Assembly (NCBI GenBank): GCA_018110855.1
Contig: JAGBFZ010000368.1
Location: 1-17,022 of the forward strand
Direction of reading: 5' to 3'
DNA length: 17,022 bases
DNA from: Oscillospiraceae bacterium
GTDB taxonomy: Bacteria; Bacillota; Clostridia; Oscillospirales; Ruminococcaceae
In this document: positions 7,672 to 15,412 of the stretch, in pieces
Layout of the letters: each line of letters opens with the position of its first letter
How positions within the stretch are numbered: the first letter of the stretch is position 1
Notes under the pieces: model-generated
Seen by the model: the letters and a program-made list of their open reading frames with translations, nothing else
What the model was told of the DNA's origin: nothing
The model's database searches: none
Position numbers and translations under genes: made by a program

Positions 7672-7680
7672 TGTTATAAT
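7672..7680 (+). promoter_or_regulatory. Possible extended -10 promoter for the glycyl radical gene
   Basis: TGTTATAAT is an extended -10 element (TG-N-TATAAT) with the hexamer at 7675-7680. No good -35 box lies 17 bp upstream; that stretch is an A-run. If active, transcription would start near 7687 and express the small PFL part and pflA separately from the core. Confidence 0.45.
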
Positions 7681-7743
7681 TAGCGTATAGAAAGTACACC
7701 AACCAAGTATAATTTTAACGATAATTTGAAAGGAGTTTTTACT

Positions 7744-7986
7744 ATGGCAGCAAATGCACAGCAGATAAACAACCTCGTAGGCCTTCTTGACGGTTATGCA
7801 ACCAAGGGCGGCCACCACCTCAATGTTAACGTGTTCACAAGAGATACCCTTCTCGATGCACAGAAGCACCCCGAGAACTATCCTCAGCTCACTATCCGTG
7901 TATCCGGATACGCAGTAAACTTCATCAAGCTCACCAAGGAGCAGCAGGACGACGTTATCGCAAGAACATTCCACGCTTCCCTGTAA
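7744..7986 (+). CDS. Stand-alone glycyl radical domain of pyruvate formate-lyase (GrcA/YfiD-like)
   Basis: This 80-residue protein matches the C-terminal domain of PFL from end to end: [19 protein letters not shown], a [15 protein letters not shown] segment with the radical glycine at Gly55, and [22 protein letters not shown] at 7729-7735 sits 8 nt before this ATG. An upstream in-frame TTG at 7726 would overlap that site, so I reject it. In E. coli, GrcA is a spare part that replaces the oxygen-cleaved domain of an intact PFL. Here the neighbouring core has no such domain, so this protein must be an obligate second subunit if the enzyme works. pflA begins 12 nt downstream, which fits joint expression with the activase that would put the radical on Gly55. 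The name grcA is possible but would suggest the repair role only. Confidence 0.93.
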   Translation: MAANAQQINNLVGLLDGYATKGGHHLNVNVFTRDTLLDAQKHPENYPQLTIRVSGYAVNFIKLTKEQQDDVIARTFHASL

Positions 7987-7998
7987 TCAACCGAGCTT

Positions 7999-8766
7999 AT
8001 GAACGGCTTCATTCATTCAACTGAATCGTTCGGAACAGTCGACGGACCCGGTATCAGGTTCGTCGTCTTTTTCCAAGGGTGCCCTATGAGGTGCCTCTAT
8101 TGCCACAATCCCGATACATGGGAGTTTCACACCGAAAAAAACGACGTGGGCAAGGCAGTCACCGCCGAGGAGATACTTGATATGTATGATGGTGTCAAGG
8201 AGTTTCTCAAAGGCGGAGGAATTACCTGCACAGGCGGAGAGCCGATGGCTCAGCTCCCTTTCCTTACCGAGCTTTTTGAAAAAGCGAAGGAGCGGGGGAT
8301 ACACACCTGCCTCGATACCTCGGGAATCACCTTCAACCCCGAAAATACCGCAGCCGTGGACAGACTCATGGACGTTACCGACGTAATAATGCTTGATATC
8401 AAGCATATTGACGACGAGGAGCATAAAAAGCTCACAGGACAGAGCAACAAAAATATCCTTGCCTTTGCAAAATACGCCAGCGCAAAGAAAAAGGAGCTCT
8501 GGATACGTCATGTTGTCGTTCCGGGAATAACTCAGAATGATAAATATCTTCATGAGCTGGGCGTGTTCATTTCGGGACTGAAATCTGTCAAGGCGCTTGA
8601 TGTGCTTCCCTACCACGATATGGGCAAGGTGAAGTATAAAAATCTCGGCATAGACTACGCACTTGCAGATGTCGAACCTCTGCCCAAGGAGGAAGCAGTC
8701 AAGGCAAGAGATGTCATCATGCAGGGAATCAAGGACGGTCTTATGGCTGAACGAAACAGCAAATAA
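7999..8766 (+). CDS. pflA: Pyruvate formate-lyase activating enzyme (radical SAM)
   Basis: This 255-residue enzyme abstracts a hydrogen from the PFL glycine using S-adenosylmethionine and a [4Fe-4S] cluster. The N-terminus IHSTESFGTVDGPGIRFVVFFQGC is classic PflA. The cluster ligands are Cys28, Cys32 and Cys35 (CX3CX2C in CPMRCLYCHNP), and TCTGGEP is the SAM-contacting motif. Length is as expected (about 245-260). The gene lies 12 nt after the glycyl radical gene and its ribosome binding site is weak, so translational coupling is likely. Its substrate here would be the small separate subunit, either alone or docked in the core. Confidence 0.96.
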   Translation: MNGFIHSTESFGTVDGPGIRFVVFFQGCPMRCLYCHNPDTWEFHTEKNDVGKAVTAEEILDMYDGVKEFLKGGGITCTGGEPMAQLPFLTELFEKAKERGIHTCLDTSGITFNPENTAAVDRLMDVTDVIMLDIKHIDDEEHKKLTGQSNKNILAFAKYASAKKKELWIRHVVVPGITQNDKYLHELGVFISGLKSVKALDVLPYHDMGKVKYKNLGIDYALADVEPLPKEEAVKARDVIMQGIKDGLMAERNSK

Positions 8767-8770
8767 TTTT

Positions 8771-8801
8771 ATGCCGCACATGAAAATGTGCGGCATTTTT
8801 T
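8771..8801 (+). terminator. Intrinsic terminator of the pfl locus
   Basis: ATGCCGCACAT (8771-8781) pairs perfectly with ATGTGCGGCAT (8786-8796) around a GAAA tetraloop, and a T-run to 8801 follows directly. It begins just after the pflA stop codon. Confidence 0.92.
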
Positions 8802-8811
8802 GTATCATGAC

Positions 8812-8842
8812 AAAAGCTCCGAACCGATAGGTTCGGAGCTTT
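8812..8842 (-). terminator. Intrinsic terminator after ftsH
   Basis: AAAGCTCCGAACC (8813-8825) and GGTTCGGAGCTTT (8830-8842) form a perfect 13-bp stem around a 4-nt loop. On the minus strand it ends in TTTTG and lies just past the ftsH stop codon. It also gives the plus strand a second backstop behind the pfl terminator. Confidence 0.85.
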
Positions 8843-8846
8843 AAAA

Positions 8847-10829
8847 TTATTCCTTGTTATCCTCGGGCTTGTCCTGAGGCTTTTCCTCTGTCTTTTCCTC
8901 GGTTTCGGACTTTGCATCCTCTTCCTTTGTTTCAGAATCGTCAGTCTTATCCTCAGCCTTTTTGTCATTCTTTTCCCACTTCAGCTCGCCCTTCATAAGC
9001 TTGTCAAAATCATCACCATTGATCTTTTCATATTCAAGAAGATACTCGGCAAGATCGTCAAGCTGAGTTCTGTGAGATTTGAGCAGTTCCTCACATTCAT
9101 TGTAAGCCTTGTTGATAATGCGTCTTATTTCCTCGTCTATCATAGCAGCAGTAGCTTCGCTGTAATTCTGAGTGTGACCGTAATCTCTGCCAAGGAAAAC
9201 CTCATCGCTGCTACCACCGTAAGCCACAGGACCAAGCTGATCGGAGAAGCCGACCTTAGTGACCATGGCTCTTGCACGCTTTGTAACCATCTGAATATCG
9301 CCGTAAGCGCCCGTGTAGATATCCTCAAAGGTAATAGCTTCTGCAACACGACCACCCAGACCCATTACGATATCCTGATACATCTTTCCCCTTGAAACGT
9401 GCTCGTCATCGGTTTCGGGACGAACCATAGTAAATCCGCCTGCGTCGCCGCGGGGAATGGTTGTTACCATGTGAACCTTTTCACATTCGGGAAGATTATA
9501 TGCCGCAACAGCGTGACCGGCCTCGTGATATGCAGTGATTCTTCTGTCACGGTCTGTAACGATATGCGACTTCTTTTCAGGACCCGAAACAACCTTAACA
9601 GTAGCCTCTTCAATATCCTCCTCAGTAATAGCCCGTCTGTCGTGACGAGCGGCAAGAAGAGCCGCCTCATTAAGCAGATTTTCAAGATCGGCACCCGTAA
9701 ACTGCTGAGTAGTCTTAGCAATTACCTTGAGATCAACATCGGGAGCAAGAGGCTTGTTCTTGGCATGAACCTTGAGAATTTCCTCTCTTCCCTTAACATC
9801 GGGATAACCCACCATAACCTCTCTGTCGAAACGTCCGGGACGGAGCAGAGCGGGGTCAAGAATATCACGTCTGTTTGTGGCAGCGATAACGATAACGCCC
9901 TCATTGCCCTCAAAACCGTCCATCTCAACAAGGAGCTGATTAAGGGTCTGCTCACGCTCGTCATGACCGCCGCCAAGACCTGCACCTCTCTGACGGCCCA
10001 CAGCGTCTATCTCGTCAATGAAAACAATGGCGGGAGCATTTTTCTTAGCAGTCTCAAAAAGGTCTCTAACACGGCTGGCACCCACGCCGACAAACATCTC
10101 AACGAAGTCCGAACCTGAGATAGAGAAGAAAGGAACGCCTGCCTCGCCTGCAACAGCCTTTGCAAGAAGGGTCTTACCGGTACCCGGAGGGCCCATGAGA
10201 AGTACGCCCTTGGGTATTCTTGCGCCGATGTCATTGTATTTCTTGGGATTTTTAAGGAAGTCAACGATCTCCGCAAGCTCCTGCTTTTCCTCTTCAGCGC
10301 CTGCCACGTCCTTGAAGGTGTTTTTCTTCTTGGACTGATTCTTGATGTTAGCCTTGCCGAAGTTGTTGAGCTTAGAGCCGCCGCCCGCCTGTCTCATCAT
10401 AAAGATGAACAGCGCCACCATAAGAATAATGAGAACAATGGAGGGGAGAACGTTGTAAAGCCATGTGTTGTCCTGAATCTTGTAATAATCCTGACTGAGA
10501 GGAGCGTCGGGATGGAGCTTGTTGTAAGCCTCTCTGTAATTATCCTCGCCGCCCTCGGAATACTGTATCTCGTCAATAAAAATGCTTACATTGGGAACGG
10601 TGTACTGAATATCCTTGGGTCCCTCAGTGGTATTGACTGTCATTTTCAGCTCGCCTGTGCCCAGATCGAAGGTGTATTTTGAAACCTCATAATTATCAAA
10701 ATATTCCATTATCTGGGAATATGTGTATTCGGATTTTGTCTGAGTAGACTGTCTCAGAAAATAGACCATTGAAAACATCAGAACAATGGCTATTATAATG
10801 TAAATAAATAAACCGCTGCCTTTTTTCAT
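8847..10829 (-). CDS. ftsH: ATP-dependent zinc metalloprotease FtsH
   Basis: A membrane-anchored AAA+ protease that unfolds and degrades misassembled membrane proteins and short-lived regulators. In 660 residues I see a first membrane segment at about 7-25, an extracytoplasmic domain, a second segment at about 126-146, Walker A GPPGTGKT (213-220), Walker B VFIDEID (269-275), the second region of homology with the arginine fingers (317-336), and the zinc-binding HEAGH motif (435-439). The last 45 residues are a highly charged, disordered Glu/Lys/Asp tail, longer than in many homologues. A GAAAGGA site lies about 10 nt before the ATG. It is the last gene of the minus-strand cluster, 68 nt after hpt, the usual tilS-hpt-ftsH order. 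Confidence 0.97.
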   Translation of the reverse strand: MKKGSGLFIYIIIAIVLMFSMVYFLRQSTQTKSEYTYSQIMEYFDNYEVSKYTFDLGTGELKMTVNTTEGPKDIQYTVPNVSIFIDEIQYSEGGEDNYREAYNKLHPDAPLSQDYYKIQDNTWLYNVLPSIVLIILMVALFIFMMRQAGGGSKLNNFGKANIKNQSKKKNTFKDVAGAEEEKQELAEIVDFLKNPKKYNDIGARIPKGVLLMGPPGTGKTLLAKAVAGEAGVPFFSISGSDFVEMFVGVGASRVRDLFETAKKNAPAIVFIDEIDAVGRQRGAGLGGGHDEREQTLNQLLVEMDGFEGNEGVIVIAATNRRDILDPALLRPGRFDREVMVGYPDVKGREEILKVHAKNKPLAPDVDLKVIAKTTQQFTGADLENLLNEAALLAARHDRRAITEEDIEEATVKVVSGPEKKSHIVTDRDRRITAYHEAGHAVAAYNLPECEKVHMVTTIPRGDAGGFTMVRPETDDEHVSRGKMYQDIVMGLGGRVAEAITFEDIYTGAYGDIQMVTKRARAMVTKVGFSDQLGPVAYGGSSDEVFLGRDYGHTQNYSEATAAMIDEEIRRIINKAYNECEELLKSHRTQLDDLAEYLLEYEKINGDDFDKLMKGELKWEKNDKKAEDKTDDSETKEEDAKSETEEKTEEKPQDKPEDNKE

Positions 10830-10848
10830 CTGCTGATTTTCCTTTCTT

Positions 10849-10869
10849 GATACGGAAAACCTCCGTATC
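10849..10869 (-). promoter_or_regulatory. Hairpin just upstream of the ftsH ribosome binding site
   Basis: GATACGGA (10849-10856) and TCCGTATC (10862-10869) form a perfect 8-bp stem with a 5-nt loop in the 68-nt hpt-ftsH gap. No U-tract follows it on the minus strand, so it is not a terminator. It directly abuts the GAAAGGA site and could modulate ftsH translation or mRNA processing. Confidence 0.45.
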
Positions 10870-10897
10870 CACTGTAAAAATATAGGACTGCATAAAA

Positions 10898-11449
10898 TTA
10901 AAGCTCTGCCTCTGCGATATAGGGAAGATTTCTGAATTTCTCTCCGCAGTCCAGACCGTAGCCCACCACAAACAGGTCGGGAACGGTAAACAGGCTCACG
11001 TCCGCCGAAAAATCCACCTCACGGCGGGAGGGCTTGTCAAGGAGAGTGTAAACGCTGAGGGAAAGAGGATCGCGCTTGCGGAGCAGTTCGCAAATGCTTG
11101 CAAGGGTCCTGCCCGTATCTATGATATCCTCGGCAATGACAACATGATATTTTGAGATATCCCTGTCAAGGTCGAGGGTAATTTTCACATTTCCCGAAGA
11201 AACAGTACCGTTATAGTAGCTTGAAGCCGCCATAAAGCCGACCTCGCAGGGTATCTCCACCGCCCTGCACAGATCGGAAAGGAACACGAAGGAGCCTTTG
11301 AGAATGCTTATGAGCAGAAGCGGCTTTCCCGCATAATCACGGGAAATCTTCATGCCTGCTTCCTTGATTTTTTTCTTAATATCATCAGCGGAAAAAAGGA
11401 TCTGCTTTATTCCGCTGTATCCGTAATTATTTATAGTTTCGGTAATCAT
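10898..11449 (-). CDS. hpt: Hypoxanthine phosphoribosyltransferase
   Basis: A cytosolic purine salvage enzyme that joins hypoxanthine or guanine to PRPP, giving IMP or GMP. The 183-residue protein has the LKG loop (50-52), the PRPP-binding motif [14 protein letters not shown] (103-116) and the base-binding [18 protein letters not shown] region (161-178). The N-terminus is about ten residues longer than in typical homologues. The gene overlaps the end of tilS by 23 nt and its own ribosome binding site is weak, which suggests coupled translation. Confidence 0.95.
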   Translation of the reverse strand: MITETINNYGYSGIKQILFSADDIKKKIKEAGMKISRDYAGKPLLLISILKGSFVFLSDLCRAVEIPCEVGFMAASSYYNGTVSSGNVKITLDLDRDISKYHVVIAEDIIDTGRTLASICELLRKRDPLSLSVYTLLDKPSRREVDFSADVSLFTVPDLFVVGYGLDCGEKFRNLPYIAEAEL

Positions 11450-12806
11450 TATCCGCCGTCTTTCTGACTAAAATTTCAACTATCCTGTTGTTATCAGTAA
11501 AGGGATGTGGAGAAACTCTTTCCGCCGCACCGCCGTATTCGCACCAGATAAGCCCCTGCTCGTCCTCCATAACAAGAGCGGACAGCCGCTCATGCTTTGA
11601 GAGCTTCAGAGAATTGAAATGCTTTTTCAGCTTTGTAGTAACGCCTCGGTTATTAAAGCGGATGCAGTCGCCGTCCCGCTTGTTCCGTAAAGTAACAACA
11701 CCTTGTATTTTATCACAATTTACAAAGCTATTTGTTAATTTTTTTTGAACATTGCCCTCGGAACGGAAAATATCATTGCAAGCTCTCCGAATTATCACCG
11801 TTTTATCAAATTCGGGAATGATAATTTCGGAATCATCGGAAATTCCGATAGCTTTTTCAAATAAAAGGTTCTCATGGGAATGAAGCTCAAGGATATCCAT
11901 AATGCCATCATTGAAAACAGCAAATAAATTGCCCTTCAGGTCATATTTAGCGTTTTTCCCCGAGATCATCATTCCGTCAAGGATATTTATCCTTTCATAG
12001 GAACACTCCGCACCTGCCTCAGAGAGCATTTTGCGGATATATCTTTTCCGCACCGACGGGGGATATCGGAAGATCTCATTATGGGGAACAGAGCGTAAAA
12101 GCATATCGAAATATTCCTCGTCCTCCGCAGCGCTTTCGGATAAACGGGAAACCGCCTCATGCAAATTCATGTTGATTCCCTCAAGCACGGGAACCACCCT
12201 GTGCCTGATAATGTTGCGTGAATAATTCTCAGTTAGATTGGTGCTGTCGGTAACAAAATCCTGCCCGATGCTTTGCAGATATTCCTCAATCTCCTTCCTT
12301 GTAACCCCAAGGAGCGGACGGATAATATTGTCTCTGACGGGCGGAATACCCCTCAGACCCTTTATGCCCGTTCCCCTTGTCAGATTAAAGAGAACGGTCT
12401 CGCTGCTGTCGCCCTTGTTGTGAGCGGTGGCAATGAGCGCACCTCCAAGCCTGCGGGATTCCTCTTCAAAAACCCCGTATCGGAGCTGCCTTGCGCCGTC
12501 CTCGCAGGAAACGCCGTTTTTATCGCAGTAGCCCTTCACGTCCACATGAGAAACAGTCAGAGGAATATTAAGCTCACCGCAAAGCTCCTCGCAGAAGCGC
12601 ATATCCCTGTCGCTTTCCTCACCCCGCAGACAATGATTCACATGAACAGCGGAAAGTGAGATGTTAAGCTCATCGGCAAGCGCATTAAGAACTCTCAGCA
12701 GGCAAACGCTGTCAGCGCCGCCCGAAAGGCATACAATCACCCTGCCGCCCTTTTTTATCATATCATAACGGGAGACAGTTTCCCGAACAGAATCTAACAC
12801 GCCCAT
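11427..12806 (-). CDS. tilS: tRNA(Ile)-lysidine synthetase
   Basis: It modifies C34 of the tRNA-Ile CAU anticodon to lysidine, which switches it from Met to Ile decoding; it is essential in most bacteria. The PP-loop motif is VIVCLSGGADS near the N-terminus, followed by VNHCLRGEES and ATAHNKGDSSETVLFNLTRGTG, with a TilS C-terminal domain after (TTKLKKHFNSLKLSK). I place the start at 12806, giving 459 residues: the ATG follows the dnaB stop by 1 nt (TGATATG) and leaves about 28 residues before the PP-loop, close to the family norm. An in-frame ATG at 12827 inside dnaB has a better-spaced AGGA and is a real alternative. A longer frame from 12914 would start with dnaB-overlapping sequence unlike TilS. 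Confidence 0.93.
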   Translation of the reverse strand: MGVLDSVRETVSRYDMIKKGGRVIVCLSGGADSVCLLRVLNALADELNISLSAVHVNHCLRGEESDRDMRFCEELCGELNIPLTVSHVDVKGYCDKNGVSCEDGARQLRYGVFEEESRRLGGALIATAHNKGDSSETVLFNLTRGTGIKGLRGIPPVRDNIIRPLLGVTRKEIEEYLQSIGQDFVTDSTNLTENYSRNIIRHRVVPVLEGINMNLHEAVSRLSESAAEDEEYFDMLLRSVPHNEIFRYPPSVRKRYIRKMLSEAGAECSYERINILDGMMISGKNAKYDLKGNLFAVFNDGIMDILELHSHENLLFEKAIGISDDSEIIIPEFDKTVIIRRACNDIFRSEGNVQKKLTNSFVNCDKIQGVVTLRNKRDGDCIRFNNRGVTTKLKKHFNSLKLSKHERLSALVMEDEQGLIWCEYGGAAERVSPHPFTDNNRIVEILVRKTADNDYRNYK

Positions 12807-12807
12807 A

Positions 12808-14163
12808 TCAGCTTTCAGAGGGCGCATACCGTCTGTCCTCGCTGATAAACAGGGTGTACTGACCGTTCCAGCGAAGATTAACAGTGCCAGTCTCGCCATG
12901 ACGGTTTTTTGCAACGATACATTCAGCCAGATTCACATCTTCGGTCTTGTCCTTGTTGTAATAGCCGTCACGATAGAGGAACATAACAATATCAGCGTCC
13001 TGCTCAATAGAACCCGATTCACGCAGGTCGGAGAGCAAGGGTCTCTTGTCGGGACGTGATTCAACGGAACGTGAAAGCTGAGAAAGGGTGATAACAGGAA
13101 CATTAAGCTCCTTAGCCATAAGCTTCAGCTGCCTTGTGATGTCAGATATCTCGTTAACACGGTTTTCGGTCCGCTTGCTTGAATTCATAAGCTGGAGATA
13201 GTCGATAATAACAAGCCCCACATTTTTGAGCCTGCGCAGCTTAGCCTTCATCTGAACAACAGTAATGCCTGCCGTATCGTCAAGATAGAGATTCATTCCC
13301 GCCATTCTGTCAGCGCCCTGAGCGAGCTTTTCCCAGTCCTTGTCGTCAATGTTTCCTTTTATAAGGTGATCGCTGTCCACAAGGCTCTCAGCTGAGAGCA
13401 TACGGGTAACAAGCTGCTCCTTTGACATTTCCAGAGAGAAAACGACAACCTCCTTATCAGCGGAACGCCTGCAAACATTTGCAGCTATATTAAGCGCAAA
13501 GGAAGTCTTTCCCATACCGGGACGAGCAGCAAGGATAAGCAGGTCAGACTTGTTAAGACCGCTTATAACATTATCCAGATCGGCATAACCCGACTTAGCG
13601 CCCTGATATTTCTCCTTGTCAACGCCCGAAATGCGGTTCAGGTGGTCATAGGTGTCAAGAAGCACCTCGTCTATCTTGGTAAGACCGTCAACCTCCTTGC
13701 CCTGCCTGATGTCATATATCATCTGCTCAGCAGAATCGAGAATAACAGAAGCAGGCTCAGCGCCCTCGGAGCAGTTTTCGATGATCTTCTTAGCCGCCTC
13801 CATAAGGGAGCGCAGATAATATTTCTCCTCAACGATCTTGCAGTAGCTTTCAATATTAGCAAGGGTGGGAACGCCGTTCATAATGGCAGCAAGATATTCC
13901 TTGCCCGAACCTTCGTCCTCGAAAATGCCCTCCTGAACAGCCTCATTGAGAACAGTAATAATATCGGAATTAACACCAAGAGTAAAAAGTCTGATGATAA
14001 TGGCAAAAAGGTCTCTGTGCTTAGAAACGAAGAAGCTTTCGGGCTTGACATAATTCATAGCCGTTCCCAGCAGCTCCGAGTTAAGAAGCACAGCGCCTAT
14101 AATAGTCTGTTCAGCCTCAACGCTGTGGGGGACTTCCCGCCCTGCGATCTCGTCAAAATCCAT
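12808..14163 (-). CDS. dnaB: Replicative DNA helicase DnaB
   Basis: Hexameric 5'-to-3' helicase of the replication fork. The 451-residue protein begins with the N-terminal primase-interacting domain (VPHSVEAEQTIIGAVLLN) and continues with the RecA-like domain: Walker A ARPGMGKT (213-220), the EMSKEQL motif (about 245-251), Walker B LVIIDYLQLM (317-326), and RPDKRPLLSDLRESGSIEQD with the arginine-finger region. The ribosome binding site GGAG is close to the ATG. It lies 9 nt after rplI, the standard Firmicute rplI-dnaB pair. No intein or insertion is present. Confidence 0.97.
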   Translation of the reverse strand: MDFDEIAGREVPHSVEAEQTIIGAVLLNSELLGTAMNYVKPESFFVSKHRDLFAIIIRLFTLGVNSDIITVLNEAVQEGIFEDEGSGKEYLAAIMNGVPTLANIESYCKIVEEKYYLRSLMEAAKKIIENCSEGAEPASVILDSAEQMIYDIRQGKEVDGLTKIDEVLLDTYDHLNRISGVDKEKYQGAKSGYADLDNVISGLNKSDLLILAARPGMGKTSFALNIAANVCRRSADKEVVVFSLEMSKEQLVTRMLSAESLVDSDHLIKGNIDDKDWEKLAQGADRMAGMNLYLDDTAGITVVQMKAKLRRLKNVGLVIIDYLQLMNSSKRTENRVNEISDITRQLKLMAKELNVPVITLSQLSRSVESRPDKRPLLSDLRESGSIEQDADIVMFLYRDGYYNKDKTEDVNLAECIVAKNRHGETGTVNLRWNGQYTLFISEDRRYAPSES

Positions 14164-14172
14164 GCCTTCTCC

Positions 14173-14619
14173 TTATTCCTCAACAACGTTGACAGTGATC
14201 TTCTCGGAAATGCCCGAATGCAGCTTTACCTCTGCGGTATAACCGCCGAAAGCCTTTATTTCGGAAGAAAGAGCGATCTTCTTCTTTTCAACGGAAATTC
14301 CAAGCTGCTCAGAAACAGCGTCAGCCACATGGGAAGCGGTAACAGCGCCGAAGAGCTTTCCGCCTGCGCCTGCCTTAGCCTTGATAACAACGTTCTTGCC
14401 CTTGAGCTTGGCAGCGTTGTCAAGAGCCTCCTGCCTTGCCACATCAGCCTTGTGCTGTTCGGAAGACTTCTTGCCTGCCAGATCGGACATATTCTTAGGG
14501 GTAGCCTCCACAGCAAGTCCCTTTCCGATGAGGAAATTTCTTGCATATCCGTCGGAAACTTCCTTTACCTCGCCCTTTTTGCCCGAGCCCTTAACGTCCT
14601 GTAAAAAAATTACTTTCAT
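14173..14619 (-). CDS. rplI: 50S ribosomal protein L9
   Basis: Binds 23S rRNA at the base of the L1 stalk. The 148-residue protein has the L9 signature [29 protein letters not shown] N-terminus, the long connecting helix (about 41-75) and the C-terminal domain. A strong GGGAGG site lies 8 nt before the ATG. The gap to the upstream SUFU-domain gene is 24 nt. Confidence 0.98.
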   Translation of the reverse strand: MKVIFLQDVKGSGKKGEVKEVSDGYARNFLIGKGLAVEATPKNMSDLAGKKSSEQHKADVARQEALDNAAKLKGKNVVIKAKAGAGGKLFGAVTASHVADAVSEQLGISVEKKKIALSSEIKAFGGYTAEVKLHSGISEKITVNVVEE

Positions 14620-14643
14620 AAAAATAACCTCCCAAAATAAGTA

Positions 14644-15408
14644 TTATATGCATTTGTTCATGCATACGCTTTCTCTGTTTATATCAATGATAAGCTGAGA
14701 AAAATCGGTAACAGTTTCCCCGAAGAGCCGCAAGAAAAGCTCACTGCCGCCCTTTTCTATCTTGAAATTCATCTCGTCCTCGTACATGGGGATAAAGCAG
14801 AGGAGATTGATATAGGCTCCGTCCTCGGTGCGGAAATAATTCAGCCTGTCGCCATATTTTCCGCCGAAGTCATTGCTGTCCGAATGAAGGAACACCGCCG
14901 AGCAGAAGCCTGTGTTGTCGGCAAAGGGAGTGTTTTCCTCGGTAAACTGCAGGGAGTGCATACTGCCGAGACAGCTTTGACATTGATGTGGATATCTTGC
15001 CGCCTGCTTGAGAGCAGTAATTATCCACATATACCGCAGCGCTTCCCTGTTGTCCCCGAAGCCGTCAAATTTCCAGTCGGGGGGAAGCAGACAGTAAAGC
15101 TCGGCTCTCTCGTTGATCTTCTTGTCATCCCATGAGCAGTCCTCGGGAAGCGACATGGGAAGATCGCTCATTCCCGTGGTAAAAAGCAGATAAAAGGGAC
15201 GCTTTTCGCATGGTGGAACGATATGCACATCTATGTGAACGAAATCCGACATAAGCTCGTGAAAAACCCTCGCCTCGTCCAATTTGTATTCAAACACATC
15301 TGCGAAATGCTTTTCGATCTCTTCCATATAAAGAGTGGGAGCCACCCTGCCCGTAAGCCTTTTTACAGCTCCCGCAGCAGTATAATACAGCTTTGATAAA
15401 AAACTCAT
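14644..15408 (-). CDS. SUFU (suppressor of fused)-domain protein
   Basis: A 254-residue soluble protein. EARVFHELMSDFVHIDVHIVPP, the LLFTTGMSDLPM stretch, and ENTPFADNTGF followed by INLLCFIPMYEDEM match the bacterial SUFU-like fold, whose biochemical role is unclear and which is often found in immunity-type proteins of polymorphic toxin systems. No membrane segment is evident. The start at 15408 is 4 nt after the gdpP stop and has AAGGA about 8 nt upstream; the frame stays open further upstream, but only across gdpP. Two tightly spaced cysteines (CQSC, mid-protein) are present. Its position between gdpP and rplI, which usually adjoin, is odd. No toxin gene is nearby, so an immunity role has no local support. 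Confidence 0.85.
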   Translation of the reverse strand: MSFLSKLYYTAAGAVKRLTGRVAPTLYMEEIEKHFADVFEYKLDEARVFHELMSDFVHIDVHIVPPCEKRPFYLLFTTGMSDLPMSLPEDCSWDDKKINERAELYCLLPPDWKFDGFGDNREALRYMWIITALKQAARYPHQCQSCLGSMHSLQFTEENTPFADNTGFCSAVFLHSDSNDFGGKYGDRLNYFRTEDGAYINLLCFIPMYEDEMNFKIEKGGSELFLRLFGETVTDFSQLIIDINRESVCMNKCI

Positions 15409-15412
15409 ATGA

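Noticed and set aside
14643..14671. TATAAT on the minus strand (14643-14648) as an internal promoter for rplI
   Set aside because: No -35 box and no exact extended -10 are present, and the hexamer overlaps the end of the SUFU-domain gene (ATA TAA), so chance is likely.
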